A stretch of 64,000 bases of DNA from CAVAWX01 sp963592385 (GTDB lineage Bacteria > Actinomycetota > Coriobacteriia > Coriobacteriales > QAMH01): the NCBI GenBank assembly GCA_963592385.1, contig CAVAWX010000001.1, positions 3,691 to 67,690 on the forward strand, given 5' to 3'. The notes beneath the pieces were generated by a model. The model did no database searches. It saw only the letters and a program-made list of their open reading frames with translations, and was not told where the DNA came from. How positions within the stretch are numbered: position 1 is the stretch's first letter; each line of letters begins with the position of its first letter. The translations under genes were made by a program, and so were the position numbers. Positions 8,294 through 15,938 of the stretch are shown piece by piece.

Positions 8294-9052
8294 CTATTTT
8301 CCCGTGTCCTCGAAGGCGACCTGCGTCGCCTCGAAGCTGCCGTCTTGCTGCAAGGCGCCCGTCACCACGAGGGCCGCGCCGTCGGCTATTTGCTCGGAGA
8401 GCGCGCCGGAATAGCGCACGGGCAGCTGCTCGCCGGACGCGTCCGGATCGGCCAGGACGAAGCGCGGGGTGGCGTCGACGCCTTGCAGGGTGCCGGCCGC
8501 AAGCGTGCCCGCCACCTTCACGTTCTTCGAAACGATGGCCTCCCCGTAGCCTTTCAGCTGGGAGACGGACAGCGCGTCGCTTGCCGTCTCGTACTTGCTG
8601 GGGCATTTCGTGACGAGCTGGGTGCAGCGCAGCGCCCCGCCCTCGAGCGTGCCCGTGCATATGGCCGTGACCCCGTTGCCGAAGGTGGCCGACACGCCGC
8701 GGTCGTAGGAGACCGCCAGCGTCGTGGACGGGTCGTTCGGGTCGTAGATGGAGAAGTCGAGCGTGTCGCCGCTGATCTTGTAGGAGTTGTCGACGACGTT
8801 GCCCGTGACCTCGACTTTCTTGCCTGTTGCGGCGTTTTGCGCCGCCTCGGCCACGCTCATGCTCGTGGCCACCGTGCCCGCCGAGAGAAACGCCGCCGCC
8901 NNNNNNNNNNNNNNNNNNNNNNNNNNNNNNNNNNNNNNNNNNTGCATCTTGTAGAGGAAGCTCGCGTACATGAACGCCGCCGCCGCCACGAGGACGATGA
9001 CGACGATGCCGCCGACCACCGCGTAGCGCGTCTTCTTGCTCTTGGATGCCAT
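8294..9052 (-). CDS. ccmE: haem chaperone CcmE, CXXXY type, apparently with two OB domains
   Basis: About 252 residues including a run of 42 N (8901-8942) near the N-terminus that keeps the frame. A membrane anchor (YAVVGGIVVIVLVAAAAFMY) is followed by an OB-like domain ending in TKCPSKYE. CPSKY is the CXXXY haem handle that replaces the usual HXXXY in a minority of CcmE proteins known from some archaea and sulphate reducers. A second OB-like stretch (VKVAGTLAAGTLQG ... LVVTGALQQDGSFEATQV) follows, making the protein some 100 residues longer than usual. ATG 9052 gives the MASKSKK start; longer frames upstream have no hydrophobic or CcmE-like sequence. It is the first gene of the ccm operon. 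Confidence 0.85.
   Translation of the reverse strand: MASKSKKTRYAVVGGIVVIVLVAAAAFMYASFLYKMXXXXXXXXXXXXXXXAAAFLSAGTVATSMSVAEAAQNAATGKKVEVTGNVVDNSYKISGDTLDFSIYDPNDPSTTLAVSYDRGVSATFGNGVTAICTGTLEGGALRCTQLVTKCPSKYETASDALSVSQLKGYGEAIVSKNVKVAGTLAAGTLQGVDATPRFVLADPDASGEQLPVRYSGALSEQIADGAALVVTGALQQDGSFEATQVAFEDTGK
8901..8942. other. assembly gap, 42 N, within ccmE
   Basis: A run of 42 undetermined bases. The flanks stay in the same ccmE frame, between the membrane anchor (ending FLYKM) and the first OB domain (resuming AAAFLSAGT), so the gap estimate is compatible with an intact gene, but about 14 residues are unknown. Confidence 0.99.
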
Positions 9053-9432
9053 GTTCGTGAACCGCTCGCCTTTCAAAGATTCTCGTGTCCGCGCCTGCCG
9101 CACGTGTGCCGCGCTTGCCGCCACGTGTACGCCGCACCGGCCGTGCACGTGTCCGCGCTTGCCGCAGACCTGCACTGCATGCCCGCCGCACGACAGTTCG
9201 CCCATGCTAGCACGGATGCGCCCCGCCGTTCGGCGCCAAGCGCTGCATTGTAAACGCGTCGCGGGCGCATCGCGCGAGAAAAGACGCAGTTTAGAGGGAA
9301 AATGTCGCGATGAAGCGTGGGGAAAAACCCTATTCTTGCCACAGGAGAAATGCAGCGGCGAAGACGGGCGCCGCAGGCATGCGAACACGACGCCGCGGAT
9401 ACGACGCCGCGAACACGACGAAAGGAGGGCGC
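9053..9432. other. divergent regulatory region between ccmE and the histidine kinase
   Basis: 380 bases between divergently transcribed units. The ccmE-proximal half is GC-rich with repeated GTGTCCGCGCTTGCCGCA-like words (about 9090-9170). A dyad ATGCTAGCAC at 9204-9213 resembles words seen upstream of the S10 and atp operons and could supply a TAGCAT-type -10 box on the minus strand. An AT-richer stretch lies near 9320-9345 and AAAGGAGGGCGC ends the region as the kinase ribosome binding site. No gene, RNA or strong terminator is apparent. Confidence 0.4.
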
Positions 9433-10716
9433 ATGGCCGCACACGAGCACAGGGCCGCGAACTTCGACGAGGACGTCGTCACCGGAAGCGACATGCGCTA
9501 CCAGCACGAGGTCGAGCGCCTGGCACGCGACTACGGCTTCGACTTCGTGGCGCTGGGGCTTGCCCCCTTCCTGGGCGCGCCTCTGAAATGGGTCTACTTC
9601 GCGGGGGCCACGAGCGCGCGCGTGACCCGCATCGTCTTGTCGCCCGGGCACGGCATCGGCGGCATCGTCTTGAAGAGCGGCCAGGCGATGATGCTCACCG
9701 ACATCGACCACGACTTGGACCCGCGCGAGTACTCGAGCTACCCCATTGTCTTTGCCGAGGACCTGCGCAGCTTCTGCGCCCTGCCACTTGCCCGCGAAGG
9801 CCGCACCGTCGCCGTGCTCTTGCTCGCGCACCGCAGCACGGACCCCGCCTTCGAGGGCGACTACCGCCGCTGCGTGCACGAGCTCGGCAGCTCCTTCATC
9901 GACATGGACATGAAGGCCGACGGTTTCATCGACTTCGAGGGCATCTACGCCTCCGGGCGCGAAGAGGAGGCCTCGCCGCTGCGCCAAGGCGAGCTGTCGA
10001 AGGTGGTGCTGGCCCAGGAAGACGAGCGCAAACGCCTGTCCCGCGAGCTGCACGACGGCATCGCCCAGCAGCTTCTGACCGTGTCGCTGAGGCTGCGCAT
10101 GGCCCGCGAGCGCGTAGACGACAAGATGGCGCGGGAGCTGTTGGACGGGGCGCTCGCAGAGATCGACGCCATCCAATCCGAGGTGCACGACCTCTCCGTC
10201 GAGCTGCGCCCCTCGACCCTGGACAACTTCGGCCTCGTCTCGGCCCTGCGCTCCCAGGCGGCCGTGCTCGCGCACAGCTTTGGCGTGCAGGTGGACTTCG
10301 ACGTGGTCGGCGAGCTGGGCCGCTTCGACGCGGCGGTCGAGACGCAGGTCTACCGCATATGCCAGGAGGCCATGCTGAACTCCTGCAAGTACTCGGGGGC
10401 AGACCGCATCGAGGCGCGCTTTTCCACGAGCGCCGGCTGGCTGTCTGCGTCCATCGCAGACCACGGCACGGGCTTCAACACCGCCGCGCCCGTCGTGCGG
10501 GGCAGCGGTTGCGGCCTGTCGGGGATGCGGGAGCGCGCGCAGGCCATAGGCGGCACGCTCGACGTGGCCTCGGGTGAAAACGGCACCACGGTCAGCCTGG
10601 TCGCCCCCATGAGGGGCGCGGGCGGGCAGGCGCCCGGTGAAGGGGCGCACGGCGCAGGAGCGTACAGCGAAGGGGCGCAAGGCGAGCAGGCGCAGAGCAA
10701 GGAGGCGGCGCTATGA
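9433..10716 (+). CDS. soluble GAF-domain sensor histidine kinase, NarX/NreB class
   Basis: 427 residues, no membrane segment. Residues about 20-155 form a GAF-like domain (SPGHGIGGIVLKSGQAMM and YPIVFAEDLRSFCALPLA). A HisKA_3 dimerisation helix follows with phospho-acceptor His207 in ERKRLSRELHDGIAQQL, then a HATPase domain with the N-box EAMLNSCKYSGA and glycine motifs DHGTGF and GCGLSGMRERA. The last 35 residues are a low-complexity Gly/Ala/Glu tail. ATG 9433 follows AAAGGAGGGCGC. It overlaps the downstream regulator gene (ATGA). The GAF sequence recalls nitrate-sensing NreA-type domains, and its position between ccm and nap genes supports a role in anaerobic or nitrate control; the ligand is inferred. 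Confidence 0.85.
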   Translation: MAAHEHRAANFDEDVVTGSDMRYQHEVERLARDYGFDFVALGLAPFLGAPLKWVYFAGATSARVTRIVLSPGHGIGGIVLKSGQAMMLTDIDHDLDPREYSSYPIVFAEDLRSFCALPLAREGRTVAVLLLAHRSTDPAFEGDYRRCVHELGSSFIDMDMKADGFIDFEGIYASGREEEASPLRQGELSKVVLAQEDERKRLSRELHDGIAQQLLTVSLRLRMARERVDDKMARELLDGALAEIDAIQSEVHDLSVELRPSTLDNFGLVSALRSQAAVLAHSFGVQVDFDVVGELGRFDAAVETQVYRICQEAMLNSCKYSGADRIEARFSTSAGWLSASIADHGTGFNTAAPVVRGSGCGLSGMRERAQAIGGTLDVASGENGTTVSLVAPMRGAGGQAPGEGAHGAGAYSEGAQGEQAQSKEAAL

Positions 10717-11357
10717 TCTCGGTCGTTTTGGCAGACGACCACGAGATGGTCCGCTCAGGCTTCAAGATGATTCTGGACAAAGACCCCCGGATCGAGGTGG
10801 TGGGCGAGGCTGCCGAGGGCACCCAGGCCTACGCGCTCGTCGCCGCCCGCAAGCCCGACATACTGCTGCTGGACCTCTCGATGCCGCCCGCGCAAAGCGG
10901 CCTCGTGGCATGCGAGAGGATCGTGCGCGACCTGCCGGACACGAAGGTGATCATCTTGACCATGTTCGCCGAGCCGGAATACCTCTACTTCACCATGCGA
11001 AAAGGCGCGAAGGGCTATCTGCTGAAGAGCGCGACGCCGGACGAGCTGCTGCGGGCCGTCCACATGGTCTACGAAGGCGACAGCTACATCCACCCCGAGA
11101 TGATGGAGCCCCTGGCGGCGTTTCTGGCCGACGGCGGCAAGGGCGTCGAAGAGGAGCTGGAGCAGCTGAGCGGGCGCGAGATGGAGATACTCGTGCTGCT
11201 GGCCAAGGGGTTCACGAACCGCGAGATCTCCGAGCAGATCTTCTTGTCCGTGAAGACCATCGAGGCGCATCGCGCGAAGATCTACGCGAAACTCGGGTTC
11301 TCGAACAGGGCGCAGCTCGTCGAGTTCGCCTTGCGGCACAAGCTCCTGAAGCTCTAG
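10713..11357 (+). CDS. LuxR/NarL-family response regulator
   Basis: 214 residues. The receiver domain has the acidic pair in LADDHEMV, phospho-acceptor Asp54 in DILLLDLSMP and the lysine in GAKGYLLKSATPDELL. The C-terminal helix-turn-helix (SGREMEILVLLAKGFTNREI ... VKTIEAHRAKIYAKLG) is of the LuxR/NarL type. It starts inside the kinase stop codon (ATGA) and is its evident partner. Targets are unknown; the adjacent nap and ccm operons are the natural candidates. Confidence 0.93.
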   Translation: MISVVLADDHEMVRSGFKMILDKDPRIEVVGEAAEGTQAYALVAARKPDILLLDLSMPPAQSGLVACERIVRDLPDTKVIILTMFAEPEYLYFTMRKGAKGYLLKSATPDELLRAVHMVYEGDSYIHPEMMEPLAAFLADGGKGVEEELEQLSGREMEILVLLAKGFTNREISEQIFLSVKTIEAHRAKIYAKLGFSNRAQLVEFALRHKLLKL

Positions 11358-11417
11358 AGGCGCCGCCTCGCCGCGGATGGCGAGGGGGGCGGCCGGGGCG
11401 TGCTCGAGGGCGGCAAA

Positions 11418-11441
11418 GGTGCGCCAGGCGGCGCGCGCACC
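11418..11441. terminator. hairpin between convergent regulator and napH
   Basis: GGTGCGC and GCGCACC arms with a 10-base loop lie between the two convergent genes. On the minus strand the stem is followed by TTTG, giving at best a weak terminator for the nap operon; on the plus strand no T-run follows. Confidence 0.3.
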
Positions 11442-11444
11442 TTG

Positions 11445-12374
11445 CTATCCGGGCAGGCCGGGCCCCATGGACAGCGCCTTTTCCGGGCAGGCCTCGACGC
11501 ATTTCCCGCAGACCATGCAATCGCCGGCGCACACGGTCTTCGTCGCGCCCTCTATGGCAGGCTCCAAGATCTCGGGATCGGCGATGCAGACCCGCTTGCA
11601 GCGCCCGCATTTCGTGCAGGCATGGCAGTCGATGCGCACGCGCAGAAAGCCGACGCGTCCGAGCAGCTCGTAGAAGCCGCCGAGGGGGCAGAGGCTGCGG
11701 CACCAGACGCGGTGCCCCCAGCACAGCTCGAGCGCGACGATGGCAAGCAGGGTGATGCCGCCGGCGACGCTGCCGAACACGAGCCCCTTGTTGATGAAGC
11801 CGATGGGGTTGAAGAGCTCGTAGACGGGGATGCTCGCGACGGCGGAAAGGACGAGCACGGCGACGGCCACCCCCATCTTGGCGCGGCGCGGCAAACGGCA
11901 CTCGGGCAGGCGCTGGGCGGGCGCGACGCGGCGGCGCAGCGCGTCGATGCCCTCGAGCAGGAAATTCACCGGGCACACCCAGCCGCAGAAGGCGCGGCCG
12001 CGCACGAGGGTGAAGACGACGAGCGGCGGCAGGGCCGCGAGAAGCCAGGTGAGGTCGAAGGTCTTTGCCGCGGCGACGACCTGCAGCATGGCGAAGGGGT
12101 CGAGCGAGACCACGGGACCTGCGGTCGACGACGACAAGGTCCCGTACCACGGAAACTGCGCCGGGGTCGCGACCGCGTCCGCGACGGCGTCGCCTGCAAG
12201 GTCGAGGCCGAGGATGCTCCAGCCGGCCGCGAGCACGGGCGCGAGGAAGAAGAGCAGCGCGAGCGTCTGCACGCAGCGGCGCAGGATGCTCCACGTGCGC
12301 GGACGGCGTCTTTTTCGCTTCTCCTGCGCCCCGCGCTCCTGCCCTTCGCCGCTGCCGGCGCTCCCCTTCACCAT
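11445..12374 (-). CDS. napH: NapH-like membrane quinol dehydrogenase ferredoxin
   Basis: 309 residues. Four membrane segments carry the two cysteine motifs typical of NapH/NosR-type proteins, CGWVCPVNF and CRSLCPLGG; two [4Fe-4S] ferredoxin motifs follow (CHACTKCGRCKRVC and CMVCGKCVEACPEKA). With NapG it oxidises quinol and passes electrons toward NapA. ATG 12374 (MVKGSAGSG) is preferred because AGGAGG sits eight bases upstream; a GTG 18 bases earlier lies beside napD's stop. It is the last gene of the cluster. Confidence 0.9.
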   Translation of the reverse strand: MVKGSAGSGEGQERGAQEKRKRRRPRTWSILRRCVQTLALLFFLAPVLAAGWSILGLDLAGDAVADAVATPAQFPWYGTLSSSTAGPVVSLDPFAMLQVVAAAKTFDLTWLLAALPPLVVFTLVRGRAFCGWVCPVNFLLEGIDALRRRVAPAQRLPECRLPRRAKMGVAVAVLVLSAVASIPVYELFNPIGFINKGLVFGSVAGGITLLAIVALELCWGHRVWCRSLCPLGGFYELLGRVGFLRVRIDCHACTKCGRCKRVCIADPEILEPAIEGATKTVCAGDCMVCGKCVEACPEKALSMGPGLPG

Positions 12375-12388
12375 CTCCGCCCTCCTCT

Positions 12389-12631
12389 TCACGCAAGGCT
12401 CGGGTCGTCTTCGAAGTTGGCGTAGGCCAGCCCGACGCTCAGCACGCCGCAGATCTCCTGGAGGGCCTGCGCCGCATCGGCCGACGTGTCGACGGTCTCG
12501 GACTCCAGCGTGACGACCACCTTGGTGCCGACGACCTCGTGCACCTCGACGCCGTCGCGCGCGGCCAGGGCAGACGCCACCTTGTCCGTGTCGTCTGCGT
12601 AGGTGTCCACCACCAGTCCCGAGATGACCAT
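12389..12631 (-). CDS. napD: NapA maturation chaperone NapD
   Basis: 80 residues, the normal size for NapD, beginning MVISGLVVDTY and containing VEVHEVVGTKVVVTLE, the ferredoxin-like fold of this family. NapD binds the Tat signal peptide of NapA and delays export until the molybdenum cofactor is inserted. It starts immediately after the napA stop codon and ends just before napH, so the three are co-translated. Confidence 0.88.
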   Translation of the reverse strand: MVISGLVVDTYADDTDKVASALAARDGVEVHEVVGTKVVVTLESETVDTSADAAQALQEICGVLSVGLAYANFEDDPSLA

Positions 12632-12632
12632 G

Positions 12633-15236
12633 CTATCTGCCGCCCCCTTCGACCTTCTCGATGCGCACCGCCGTCTTCTTGTAGTCCGGCTCCTTGGAAA
12701 GCGGGCAGTACACCTCCTGCTGCGCCATGTTCACGAGCGTCTCCTCGGCGAAAAACGGGATGTAGCACATGTGCCGCCCGGGCTGCGTGCGCCCCGCGCT
12801 CGACACGGTGCACTCGAAGGCGCCCCAGCGGCTCGTCACCTTCACCCGGTCGCCGTCCTTGACCCCGATCTCGGCCATGTCCTCGGCGCACAGGTCCATC
12901 AGCGCCTCGGGCAGCGCGTTGTTCAGCTCGGGCACGCGGCGCGTCATCGAGCCCGTGTGCCAGTGCTCCAGCAGGCGCCCGGTGACCATGTAGAACGGGT
13001 ACTCGTCGTCGCGCGTCTCGGCCGGCGGCTCGTAGGGGTGGAAGGTGATGGCCGGCTTGTGGTCTGAGGTCTTGTAAAACGAGATGCCGTCCTTCTTGCC
13101 CGCGTCGCCCCACTTCTGCACGTTCCAGGCGTCGAAGCCGTCCTCTTGGCTGCCTGCGCCGTTGAAACGCCATTTCGTGGCGTGCCATTTCCCGTCGATT
13201 TGTTGGACGGGCCAGGTCAGGCCGTGCTGGGTGATGTACTCGTCGTAGGGCGCGAGGCGCTTGGCGGTCAGCTTCAGCGGGCTCCACCCCTCCTTTTTGT
13301 CGAGGTTGTCGTGGATGCGCAGCACGCGCTCGCTGGAGTAGGGGTTTTCCGCCGGGTCCGGGTTGGAGAAGGTGCGGTACTCGTTCCAGATCTCGCGGCA
13401 GACGTCGCGCTGGTTGTCGAAGGCGAACGTGCGCGCATCCTTGTCGTACCACTTGCCGAAGAGGGCGTCGAACGCGTCCGCGTCGCCGATTTTCTCGCCG
13501 TCGAGCACGCGCCGGGCGATTTCCATGAGCATCCACAGGTCCCAGCGGGCGTCTCCCGGCGGGTCGATCGCCTTCTCGAACACGGCCGTGCGGCGCTCGC
13601 CGTTGCCGAACATGCCCTCCCGCTCGATCCACATGGCCGCCGGCAGCACGACGTCGGCGTAGGCGGTCGATATCGTGGGGTAGACCTCGGAGACGACGAT
13701 GAAGGTGTTGAAGATGCCGGTGTGCTGGCCGTCTTTTCCGAGGAAGCGGTTCAGGTCGGTCATGGACTGCGCCCAGTTGTTGTGGGCCGTCCAGATGAAG
13801 TCCATGTTGCCGTTGGACATCTCGCGGAAGATCTTCGTCGTGTGATAGCCCTGCTCGGAGATGTCCTCGAGCCAGCCTTCCGGCAGATTCCAGACGGCTT
13901 CCGTGTAGCGGCGGTGCTGCGCGTTTGCCACGACGAGGTCGGCGGGCAGGCGGTGGCTGAAGGTGCCCACCTCGCGCGCCGTGCCGCAGGCAGACGGCTG
14001 CCCCGTGAGCGAGAACGGGCCGTTGCCGGGCTTGGCGATCTTGCCGGAGAGCAGGTGGCAGTTGTAGAAGTTCTGGTTGAGCCAGGTGCCGCGGTTGTGC
14101 TGGTTTGCCCCCATGGTCCACAGGCTCATGATCTTGCAGTTCGGGTCGGCGAAGGCCTCGTAGAGCGCCCGCAGGTCGTCTTCGGAGACGCCCGACAGCT
14201 TGCTCGTGTACTCGTAGGTGTAGGGGTCGACGAGGCGCTTGAACTCGGCTAAGTCGATGGCCTTGGCGTCGCTTGCGGTCTTGCCCTTGTCCGACTTGTC
14301 GTAGCTGTCGCGGTTTTCGAAGTCGTTGTTGCCGATGTCTTCCTGGCCGTGTTTGAAGCAGGCATGGTCGGCGACGAAGTCCTTGTCGTAGGTCCCGTTT
14401 TCCAGCAGGTAGCGGCATATGCAATTGGTGATGGCCAGGTCGCTGTTCGGCTCCATGACCATGACCTTGTCGGCGGCGGCGCTCGTGCGGTTGCGCACGG
14501 TGGTCAGGTCGAAGTGGCGCACCCCTTGCGTCTGCTTGCGCGCGGCGATGCGGCTGAAGAGCATGGGATGGGCCTCGGCCATGTTCGCGCCCCAGGTGAT
14601 GAACAGGTCGGCGTGGTCGATGTCGGCGTAGCAGCCCGCCGGCTCGTCGGTGCCGAAGGTGCTCATGAAGGCGACGACGGCAGAGGCCATGCACAGGCGC
14701 GCGTTGGGGTCGATGTTGTTGGAGCGCAGGCCCGCCTTCCAGAACTTGGTGGTCGCGTAGCCTTCCACGATGGGCTGCTGGCCCGAGCCCCAAAACGCCA
14801 GGCGGCTCTTGTCGTTTTTCCAGGCCGCGCGCAGCTTCTCGGCCACGAGGTCGAGTGCCTCGTCCCATTCGGCCTCGCGGTAGACGCTCGCGTCGTTGGA
14901 GCCCTTGGTCGAGGGGTTCAAGCGGATCAAAGGTTTGGTCAGGCGGTCGCGCCCGCTCATGATCTTTGCCAGGTAGTAGCCCTTCACGCAGTTCAGGCCG
15001 CGGTTCGAGTCGTTGTCCGGGTCGCCCGTGATGCTGACGACCTTGCCGTTTAACACCTCGACCAGCACGCCGCAGCCGCAGCCGCAGAAGCGGCACACGC
15101 TCACGTAGGTGGTGACGCTGCCCTGGTCGATCGACTGGTTTTTCCTGGGAGCGCAGCTTGCAAGCGAGCCTCCCGCGGCGGCGCTTGCCGCAGCGACGGC
15201 GGCAAGCTTGATAAAGTCGCGTCTTGAACAATCCAT
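12633..15236 (-). CDS. napA: nitrate reductase catalytic subunit NapA, Tat-exported
   Basis: 867 residues. The N-terminus MDCSRRDFIKLAAVAAASAA is a Tat signal, followed by LASC (Cys28), which fits a lipobox, so the enzyme may be lipid-anchored. A [4Fe-4S] motif uses C48, C51, C55 and C83 (VCRFCGCGCGVLVEV, GLNCVKG, with the relay lysine after the last Cys). Cys182 in NARLCMASAV is the expected molybdenum ligand. The rest is a bis-MGD oxidoreductase fold ending in the cofactor-binding domain (YPFYMVTGRLLEHWHTGSMT). ATG 15236 is preceded by AGGAGG at eight bases. The neighbours napD, napG and napH support nitrate reductase rather than a formate dehydrogenase. Confidence 0.93.
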   Translation of the reverse strand: MDCSRRDFIKLAAVAAASAAAGGSLASCAPRKNQSIDQGSVTTYVSVCRFCGCGCGVLVEVLNGKVVSITGDPDNDSNRGLNCVKGYYLAKIMSGRDRLTKPLIRLNPSTKGSNDASVYREAEWDEALDLVAEKLRAAWKNDKSRLAFWGSGQQPIVEGYATTKFWKAGLRSNNIDPNARLCMASAVVAFMSTFGTDEPAGCYADIDHADLFITWGANMAEAHPMLFSRIAARKQTQGVRHFDLTTVRNRTSAAADKVMVMEPNSDLAITNCICRYLLENGTYDKDFVADHACFKHGQEDIGNNDFENRDSYDKSDKGKTASDAKAIDLAEFKRLVDPYTYEYTSKLSGVSEDDLRALYEAFADPNCKIMSLWTMGANQHNRGTWLNQNFYNCHLLSGKIAKPGNGPFSLTGQPSACGTAREVGTFSHRLPADLVVANAQHRRYTEAVWNLPEGWLEDISEQGYHTTKIFREMSNGNMDFIWTAHNNWAQSMTDLNRFLGKDGQHTGIFNTFIVVSEVYPTISTAYADVVLPAAMWIEREGMFGNGERRTAVFEKAIDPPGDARWDLWMLMEIARRVLDGEKIGDADAFDALFGKWYDKDARTFAFDNQRDVCREIWNEYRTFSNPDPAENPYSSERVLRIHDNLDKKEGWSPLKLTAKRLAPYDEYITQHGLTWPVQQIDGKWHATKWRFNGAGSQEDGFDAWNVQKWGDAGKKDGISFYKTSDHKPAITFHPYEPPAETRDDEYPFYMVTGRLLEHWHTGSMTRRVPELNNALPEALMDLCAEDMAEIGVKDGDRVKVTSRWGAFECTVSSAGRTQPGRHMCYIPFFAEETLVNMAQQEVYCPLSKEPDYKKTAVRIEKVEGGGR

Positions 15237-15290
15237 CGTTTCCTCCTCGCTGCCCGTCCGCCCCGCACCGCGCGCGGCGCACACGGCCCC

Positions 15291-15896
15291 TTACTTCCCC
15301 TTCTTCTCCTGCTCCGCGCAGCTCACGACCCGCATGGCGACCTTCGGCTCGCGCACGACGCAGCGCTGCACGCACAGGCCGCAACCTGTGCAGACGTCCC
15401 GGTTGATGGTCGGGATGAACTTCGCGTGGATGGCGTCGTTTTCCATCGCCCGATACTCGATGGTGATGGCCTCGTCGATGAGCGGGCACACGCGGTAGCA
15501 GACCTCGCAGCGCATGCCTTGAAACGCTATGCAGGTGTTCTCGTTGATCTTCACGTAGCCCATGTCCACGTCGTGCTTTTCGGCCACGTCGCGCAGCGCG
15601 CCGGTGGGGCAGGCCGCGACGCAGGGAAAATCGGGGCACATGCGGCAGGCGCGCGAGGCCACGTCGAGCATGGGCGTGCCCACGGCGGCGCCCGTCTCCG
15701 CGCCGGCCGCGCGGATCGCCTTGTGGGGGCAGGCCTCGATGCACTTGCCGCACTTCACGCAGCGGGCCATGAAGTCGCGCTCGCCTTGAGAGCCGGGAGG
15801 GCGCACGAGCGTCGAGGCGCCGGTCGCCACGGCATAGGCGCCCTCGAGCGCGACGGCACCGGCTGCGATGCCTGCTATGAGCTTGGCAAGGCCCAT
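15291..15896 (-). CDS. napG: NapG-like four-cluster ferredoxin
   Basis: 201 residues with four [4Fe-4S] motifs: CVKCGKCIEACPHKA, CRMCPDFPCVAACP, CIAFQGMRCEVCYRVCP and CTGCGLCVQRCV, the arrangement of NapG/MauN proteins. The N-terminus has one hydrophobic segment (LAKLIAGIAAGAVALEGAYA) but no twin arginine, whereas NapG is normally Tat-exported. It probably relays electrons from NapH to the cytochrome or NapA. It lies between the cytochrome gene and napA on the same strand. Confidence 0.88.
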   Translation of the reverse strand: MGLAKLIAGIAAGAVALEGAYAVATGASTLVRPPGSQGERDFMARCVKCGKCIEACPHKAIRAAGAETGAAVGTPMLDVASRACRMCPDFPCVAACPTGALRDVAEKHDVDMGYVKINENTCIAFQGMRCEVCYRVCPLIDEAITIEYRAMENDAIHAKFIPTINRDVCTGCGLCVQRCVVREPKVAMRVVSCAEQEKKGK

Positions 15897-15938
15897 GCCT
15901 TCTCCCCCTTCCCCTCGTCTCTTGCGCGCGTGCGGCGC

